From Schaedlerella glycyrrhizinilytica_A (GTDB taxonomy: Bacteria > Bacillota > Clostridia > Lachnospirales > Lachnospiraceae), in assembly GCF_042852765.1 (NCBI RefSeq), contig NZ_AP031414.1: DNA of 64,000 bases; one strand, given 5' to 3'. Below the pieces are notes generated by a model. It did not search any database, was not told where the DNA came from, and worked only from the letters and a program-made list of their open reading frames with translations. The translations under genes and the position numbers were made by a program. Below are positions 59,867-64,000 of the stretch, one piece after another. Within the stretch, counting starts at the first letter, position 1. Each line of letters starts with the position of its first letter.

Positions 59867-59950
59867 TGCGCTGACTTTCTGAAAGAGGAACTTTCAGGCG
59901 AACACATTTATGAAATAAAAAAATGAAATAAAAAAGGTCAATTGAAAAAG

Positions 59951-60000
59951 TAAATTCCACTTTGTAAAGTTAAATTCCACCTTGTAGGACTAAATTCCAC
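59951..60000 (+). repeat. TAAATTCCAC direct repeats, 20-bp spacing
   Basis: Three identical 10-base units at 59951, 59971 and 59991, exactly 20 bases apart, then GGTGGATTTTA near 60027. Related units lie near the other end (61642, 61670, and reversed at 61696). Two helical turns of spacing suggests several transposase molecules bind on one DNA face. Confidence 0.8.
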
Positions 60001-60258
60001 GAGGTGGAGTTTTTTAGGTTCAAAAAGGTGGATTTTATTTGGATTTATAGTTATAATGACAGAAAAGTCGGAAAAATTCATATGACAATCAGAAGTCGAA
60101 TTCACGTGGTCATGTTAAGAGTTAGTGAATTCCACCCCTAATGGAAACGGTATGAAAGTCATCCAACTGTGCAGAACTCCGGCTTTTTTGTTAAAATAAT
60201 TGTTTCTGTAAATAGGTATGGGAACAGATCCTTGATTCTATCCCTACTCCATAGGAAA

Positions 60259-61575
60259 TCATTCTGTTTCTGTTGGCTTTTTTAAAAGTGAGGGTCTCAA
60301 AATAATATCATTTGGCTTTACAACTTCAAAATGAAATTCTTTTAATACCTTTTTACCATAAAAGAACGAGAACATAGCATAGGGCGGTTTGTTTCCAAGT
60401 TCAGGTCGGCTGTATGAATTGATATTGTTCATCATAAGATCAATATCGTCTTGAGTATACTGACCTATATCAACCCCCTTTGGGATGACTCGCCGAATAA
60501 ATTCATGGTTCACTTCACAGGCACCTTTCTCATTTGGGGCAGCCGGATCACAATAAAATACCTTTGAACATAATTCGCCGTCTGGACCATACTCAAGAGA
60601 TTTTGGGTCTGAAAATTCGGAACCATTATCGCAAAGCAGGATGGAGAAGAGCTTCATATAGAGTTCTTTACCAAGTTTTTTGTACAGCATATGAAAGATA
60701 TCTGTCACTGATTTTGAATCATTGGAAGCTCTCCAAAATGCAAGCTGAAATTTTTGAAGTACAAAATGTATGGTCAAAAGAACAGCCCCGCCTTTTATCC
60801 CTTCTACGGAATCAAGTTCAACAACCGGTAATTCCGGATGTGTTTTATGAAATTCCTTGTAATCTTCGTATGTACGTCCAATACGGCAGGTTTTGTCAAC
60901 TTTCAATCCTACGGATTTTGCTTTCCTTGGTTTGAAACGGACCTTTCTGGGCATATCAATATTTCTTCCGTCAAAGAGACCGTTGTCTATATAAGTATAG
61001 GCAGTTTTTTCGCAACACATAATCTGATCTGAATTATTGACCATGATGTGATGCAGAGACTGTCCGTTTTTAAGAAGAGGGCTGATTATGGAATTCAGCT
61101 GTGCAAGCTCTTCTTCTGTCAGATTGAAACCGGAACGGGATTCACTTCTTACATCCTCGTATTCTTTCTGAGCATAGCGGGCATCATAGAGATGCTTTTC
61201 AAGGGTACATTCCTGCCTTTTGCCACATCCGTTACATACATAGGGTGGCTTTTTAAGAAAAGGACATTCTTGTTTTTCATAATCAGAACAAAGTTCAAGA
61301 CACTCACCGCATGTGCTGCATTTGTGCTTTTGTTTACGTGAGCAGTTTCTACAAATATCTCCATAATGGGAGCAATGAAATCTATGAATACAGTCATTGA
61401 ATTTTCTGTAAGGTGCTCCTTTCTTTGAAAAAAGGATATGATTTCTTATTTCTTTTGAAATGGTAGTACAATCTTTGCCTAAATGAGCACCGATTGCTTT
61501 GAATGAAAGATTTTTATTTAAATCATTCTGGATATCAATACGTTCGTCTAATGTAAGATGTTTATTTTTCTTCAT
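60259..61575 (-). CDS. IS30-family transposase
   Basis: 438 aa. N-terminal HTH-like LTLDERIDIQNDLNKNLSFKAIGAHLGKDCTTISKEIR; then a Cys-rich part with about nine cysteines (residues 60-130; CRNCSRK, CSTCGEC, CNGCGKR) resembling a zinc-binding insertion; the catalytic acids in VVELDSVEG, LLCDNGSEF and NEKGACEVNHEFIRR (D, D, E). Uninterrupted, so probably functional. Transcribed opposite to galE and ilvN. Confidence 0.92.
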   Translation of the reverse strand: MKKNKHLTLDERIDIQNDLNKNLSFKAIGAHLGKDCTTISKEIRNHILFSKKGAPYRKFNDCIHRFHCSHYGDICRNCSRKQKHKCSTCGECLELCSDYEKQECPFLKKPPYVCNGCGKRQECTLEKHLYDARYAQKEYEDVRSESRSGFNLTEEELAQLNSIISPLLKNGQSLHHIMVNNSDQIMCCEKTAYTYIDNGLFDGRNIDMPRKVRFKPRKAKSVGLKVDKTCRIGRTYEDYKEFHKTHPELPVVELDSVEGIKGGAVLLTIHFVLQKFQLAFWRASNDSKSVTDIFHMLYKKLGKELYMKLFSILLCDNGSEFSDPKSLEYGPDGELCSKVFYCDPAAPNEKGACEVNHEFIRRVIPKGVDIGQYTQDDIDLMMNNINSYSRPELGNKPPYAMFSFFYGKKVLKEFHFEVVKPNDIILRPSLLKKPTETE

Positions 61576-61728
61576 AAGTTCCTCCGATCATACCAGAGTT
61601 CATGACTGGATAAACGAATGAAGAATACCATTATGAATTAGTAAATGCCATACTTATTTTGAGAATTAATAAATTCCATGGCTTATATGTGAGGGATGGA
61701 ATTTACTTTTACAATTCACTATGAAATA

Positions 61729-61814
61729 AAAAACAGAGTGCGAAATGTATTTCAGGTATTGACAAGGAAAAAGAAACTTGTTATTATTTTGAAAACAGAA
61801 CGCACTCTGTTTTT
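61729..61814. promoter_or_regulatory. Promoter of ilvN inside a 14-bp inverted repeat
   Basis: AAAAACAGAGTGCG (61729-61742) and its exact reverse complement CGCACTCTGTTTTT (61801-61814) bracket TTGACA (61759-61764), a 17-base spacer and TATTAT (61782-61787). It could be an operator pair or a long hairpin with a T-run that terminates galE read-through. AACAGA/TCTGTT can also form a short hairpin at the 5' end of the ilvN transcript. Confidence 0.65.
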
Positions 61815-61875
61815 GAAAATGCAGAACATGCAGACACAAAAACAGAAAAAAGATACGATGTGAGAAGGTGTGTAA

Positions 61876-62376
61876 ATGAGAAGACAGGTATTTTCCTTAT
61901 TGGTTGATAATAATCCCGGCGTATTGAGCCGGATCGCAGGATTGTTCAGCAGGCGCGGATACAGTATCGACAGTATCACGGCGGGAATGACCGCAGATCC
62001 GAGGTTTACAAGGATCACGGTCGTAGCTTCGGGGGATGAACTGATCTTATCCCAGATCGAGAAGCAGGTCCGTAAATTAGAAGACGTCCGCGAGATCAAA
62101 GTATTGAAAGACGACGAGTCAGTGTTCAGAGAGTTGATCATGGTCAAGGTTCGCGTGAATGCACAGCAGAGAAATGAAGTAATCTCGGTTGCTGATATTT
62201 TCCGGGCGAAGATCGTGGATGTGGACAAAGAATCCCTGATGATCGAGCTGACGGGAAATCAATCCAAGCTGGAAGCGTTTTTGAACCTGCTGGATGGATA
62301 TGAGATCCTGGAACTTGCAAGAACAGGAATTACCGGACTGGCAAGGGGAAGCAAAGACGTTACATATTTTGACTAG
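61876..62376 (+). CDS. ilvN: Acetolactate synthase small (regulatory) subunit
   Basis: 166 aa. N-terminal ACT domain (VFSLLVDNNPGVLSRIAGLFSRRGYSIDSITAGMT) binds the branched-chain amino acid effector; C-terminal half is IlvN/IlvH-type (ELIMVKVRVN..., FDVTYF end). It regulates the catalytic IlvB, which is not in this window. ilvC follows 120 bases on, and ilvA sits 55 kb upstream. Confidence 0.93.
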   Translation: MRRQVFSLLVDNNPGVLSRIAGLFSRRGYSIDSITAGMTADPRFTRITVVASGDELILSQIEKQVRKLEDVREIKVLKDDESVFRELIMVKVRVNAQQRNEVISVADIFRAKIVDVDKESLMIELTGNQSKLEAFLNLLDGYEILELARTGITGLARGSKDVTYFD

Positions 62377-62495
62377 GCGTATCTGAAAAGAGTGCCAAAG
62401 GAAGAAAAAAAGCAAGCTAGAGGTCGAAAGCCTTTAACTATAAAACAGAATTGCCGGTCGGATACCGGTGGGGAAGATGAAGGAGGACCAGTAAA

Positions 62496-63515
62496 ATGGC
62501 AGCAAAAATTTATTATCAGGAAGACTGTAACCTTGCAATGTTGGAGGGAAAGACGATCGCGATCATCGGATACGGAAGTCAGGGACATGCACATGCGCTG
62601 AATTTAAAAGATTCCGGATGTAAGGTGATCATCGGTCTTTACGAGGGAAGCAGATCATGGGCAAAAGCAGAAGCACAGGGATTTGAGGTGTTCACAGCGG
62701 CAGAGGCAGCGAAGAGAGCAGACATTATCATGATTTTGATCAATGATGAGAAACAGGCTGCACTTTACAAAAATGATATCGAACCGAATCTGGAAGAGGG
62801 CAACATGTTGATGTTCGCACATGGATTTAATATCCATTTCGGACAGATCGTACCTCCGGCAAATGTAGATGTGACAATGATCGCTCCGAAGGGACCGGGA
62901 CATACAGTAAGAAGCGAATACGAAGTAGGAAAAGGAGTTCCGTGTCTTGTGGCGGTTGAGCAGGACGCATCCGGAAAAGCACTGGATCTGGCGCTTGCAT
63001 ATGCGGCAGGAATCGGCGGAGCAAGAGCGGGTGTTCTGGAGACCACATTCCGTACAGAGACAGAGACAGACCTCTTCGGTGAGCAGGCAGTTCTTTGCGG
63101 CGGTGTATGTGCGCTGATGCAGACAGGATTTGAGGTGCTGACAGAGGCAGGATATGATCCGAGAAACGCATACTTTGAATGTATCCATGAGATGAAACTG
63201 ATCGTAGATCTGATCTACCAGTCCGGATTTGCAGGAATGAGATATTCTATTTCCAATACTGCGGAATACGGCGATTACATCACAGGACCGAAGATCATTA
63301 CAGACGAGACAAAGAAAGCAATGAAGAAGATCCTTGCAGATATCCAGGACGGTTCTTTTGCGAAAGAATTCCTGCTGGATATGTCGGCAGCAGGCGGACA
63401 GGCTCACTTCAAGGCAATGAGAAAACTTGCTTCCGAACATCCGTCAGAGAAAGTCGGAGAAGAGATCAGAAAGCTTTACAGCTGGAGCGATGAGGATAAA
63501 CTGATCAATAACTAA
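62496..63515 (+). CDS. ilvC: Ketol-acid reductoisomerase
   Basis: Second enzyme of valine/isoleucine synthesis, 339 aa (class I). NADPH loop IIGYGSQGHAHALNLKDSG (residues about 20-38), FAHGFNIHFGQI, IAPKGPGHTVR, and the metal-binding Asp/Glu in ETETDLFGEQAVLCGG and FECIHEMKLIVDLIYQ. The 119-base gap after ilvN contains a CCGGT/ACCGG mini-hairpin and AAGGAGGACC before the ATG. Confidence 0.97.
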   Translation: MAAKIYYQEDCNLAMLEGKTIAIIGYGSQGHAHALNLKDSGCKVIIGLYEGSRSWAKAEAQGFEVFTAAEAAKRADIIMILINDEKQAALYKNDIEPNLEEGNMLMFAHGFNIHFGQIVPPANVDVTMIAPKGPGHTVRSEYEVGKGVPCLVAVEQDASGKALDLALAYAAGIGGARAGVLETTFRTETETDLFGEQAVLCGGVCALMQTGFEVLTEAGYDPRNAYFECIHEMKLIVDLIYQSGFAGMRYSISNTAEYGDYITGPKIITDETKKAMKKILADIQDGSFAKEFLLDMSAAGGQAHFKAMRKLASEHPSEKVGEEIRKLYSWSDEDKLINN

Positions 63516-63546
63516 TGTATTTTAACAGCAGAAAATAGTATGAAGA

Positions 63547-63596
63547 AAAGGCAGGGATCGGATCACCCGAAAGAGGGGATCCGATTCCTGCCTTTT
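63547..63596 (+). terminator. Terminator after ilvC
   Basis: AAAAGGCAGG-ATCGGATC pairs with GGATCCGAT-CCTGCCTTTT around a CGAAAG-type loop; about 19 pairs. Confidence 0.88.
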
Positions 63597-63641
63597 ATAG
63601 GGCAAACAGAAAAAGCAGAGAAAACAGCAGTTTATACAACA

Positions 63642-63731
63642 CAATCACCGGAAGTGCCAAAAGGCACATTCCGGGATTGTAAGCAGTCGCCAAGGTCTCG
63701 GCAAGCCCGGACTTTGGCTCGTCGCCTATGC
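63642..63731 (-). repeat. 90-bp dispersed two-hairpin repeat, copy 3
   Basis: Reverse orientation, i.e. the direction of rpsT. Reads GCATAGGCGACGAGCC to GGTGATTG on the minus strand; one C shorter in hairpin 1 than copies 1 and 2. Begins directly after the rpsT terminator T-run. Confidence 0.85.
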
Positions 63732-63761
63732 AAAAAAAGACATCCGCATGACGGCAACGGA
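63732..63761 (-). terminator. Terminator after rpsT
   Basis: On the minus strand GGCATCCG pairs with CGGATGTC-like, followed by TTTTTTT; copy 3 of the 90-bp repeat starts at its end. Confidence 0.75.
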
Positions 63762-63800
63762 TGCCTTGTTTTCGTTCATTTTATACTGAAGCAATGATGA

Positions 63801-64000
63801 TTAAGCAATGCTGTTTACAGCTTTTGCCAGACGAGAGATTTTTCTGGAAACTGTGTTTTTGTGGTAAACACCTTTTGTTCCTGCTTTTGTAATCTCTACG
63901 GTCGCAGCTTTCAAAGCAGCTTTAGCAGCCTCAACGTCTTTCTGTGCAACTGCAGCTTCCACTTTCTTTACAGCAGTTTTCACTTTAGACTTGATTGCTT
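63801..64000 (-). CDS. rpsT: Ribosomal protein S20, C-terminal part (partial)
   Basis: The minus-strand frame runs off the window edge. Residues AIKSKVKTAVKKVEAAV... to ...KNTVSRKISRLAKAVNSIA are the S20 C-terminus, with the conserved KGVYHKNTVSRKISRL motif. The GTG at 63983 is an internal valine, not a start; the N-terminus lies outside the window. Small 30S subunit protein. Confidence 0.93.
   Translation of the reverse strand, partial: AIKSKVKTAVKKVEAAVAQKDVEAAKAALKAATVEITKAGTKGVYHKNTVSRKISRLAKAVNSIA

Larger units (their letters stand above)
59936..61720. mobile_element. Complete IS30-family insertion sequence (1785 bp)
   Basis: Imperfect terminal inverted repeats: left GGTCAATTGAAAAAGTAAA and right (reverse complement) AGTGAATTGTAAAAGTAAA, both continuing into ATTCCA. 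Flanked by the direct repeat ATGAAATAAAAAA (59923-59935 and 61721-61733), read as a 13-bp target duplication; a further copy at 59910-59922 lies in tandem on the left. Inside: one transposase gene and direct TAAATTCCAC motifs. Appears intact. Confidence 0.85.

Noticed and set aside
59951..60000. Regular TAAATTCCAC repeats as a CRISPR array
   Set aside because: Units are 10 bases with 10-base gaps, only three in a row, and sit at the end of an IS element with related copies at its other end.
63540..63797. 85-aa plus-strand frame after ilvC
   Set aside because: It consists of the ilvC terminator, repeat copy 3 and the rpsT terminator; it has no homolog-like pattern.

Overview
The window looks like a chromosome segment of a spore-forming Lachnospiraceae-type Firmicute (class Clostridia). 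The evidence is the order plsX-acpP-rnc-smc-ftsY, a spore-coat ATPase gene (spoIVA), a class I pyr pair with a regulatory subunit (pyrB-pyrI), meso-diaminopimelate dehydrogenase, a NifU-like/GGGtGRT protein pair, strong AGGAGG-type ribosome binding sites and intrinsic terminators. The species cannot be fixed from sequence alone. I see no tRNA, CRISPR array or prophage.

Layout. 0-7 kb: lipid synthesis, RNA processing, chromosome and secretion genes, ending in threonine ammonia-lyase. 7-20 kb: PRPP synthetase (minus strand), a PDZ/radical-SAM DUF512 protein, der, plsY, gpsA, spoIVA, purine salvage (nucleoside phosphorylase plus an MTA/SAH deaminase-like amidohydrolase), a MogA-like protein, a metallo-beta-lactamase-fold protein, rnhA, the RNase P RNA gene and DAHP synthase. 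20-30 kb: lipoproteins, the pyr operon, a P-protein (pheA), a DUF815 ATPase and RqcH/NFACT. 29-37 kb: yicC-gmk-rpoZ, rimO-pgsA-cinA, an unusual acetyltransferase/membrane/DUF3298 fusion, and the NifU-like/GGGtGRT pair. 37-52.4 kb: an accessory, visibly more A/T-rich region with a broken glycosidase gene and a large carbohydrate locus. 52.5-59.9 kb: ddh, a cupin, an acidic membrane protein, an ABC-F ATPase, a sugar nucleotidyltransferase and galE. 59.9-61.7 kb: a complete IS30-family element. 61.7-64 kb: ilvN-ilvC and the end of rpsT.

The most interesting system is the 39-52.4 kb locus. A ROK kinase is divergent from a LacI-family regulator followed by an SDR dehydrogenase, a SelA-like PLP enzyme, an AGE-family epimerase, a sugar ABC importer without ATPase, two RidA proteins, a beta-propeller lactonase-like protein, an amidohydrolase/deacetylase, an RraA/HMG-aldolase-like protein and a D-lyxose-isomerase-like protein. 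Three copies of one palindrome (GTAAACGTTTAC or a near match) lie at the regulator promoter and before the epimerase. Read together, the genes suggest an oxidative, probably non-phosphorylating route for an (N-acylated) amino sugar: oxidation to a lactone, lactone opening, deacylation, PLP-dependent ammonia elimination with RidA clearing the enamine/imine, and aldol cleavage to pyruvate. This is inference, not shown.

Other structure. A ~90-bp two-hairpin repeat occurs three times, each time directly after an intrinsic terminator and in the same orientation as the terminated gene. A sigma-E-like promoter of spoIVA sits in the loop of a terminator whose 3' arm holds the spoIVA ribosome binding site. 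A 14-bp perfect inverted repeat brackets the ilvN promoter, and the IS30 element inserted at its edge.
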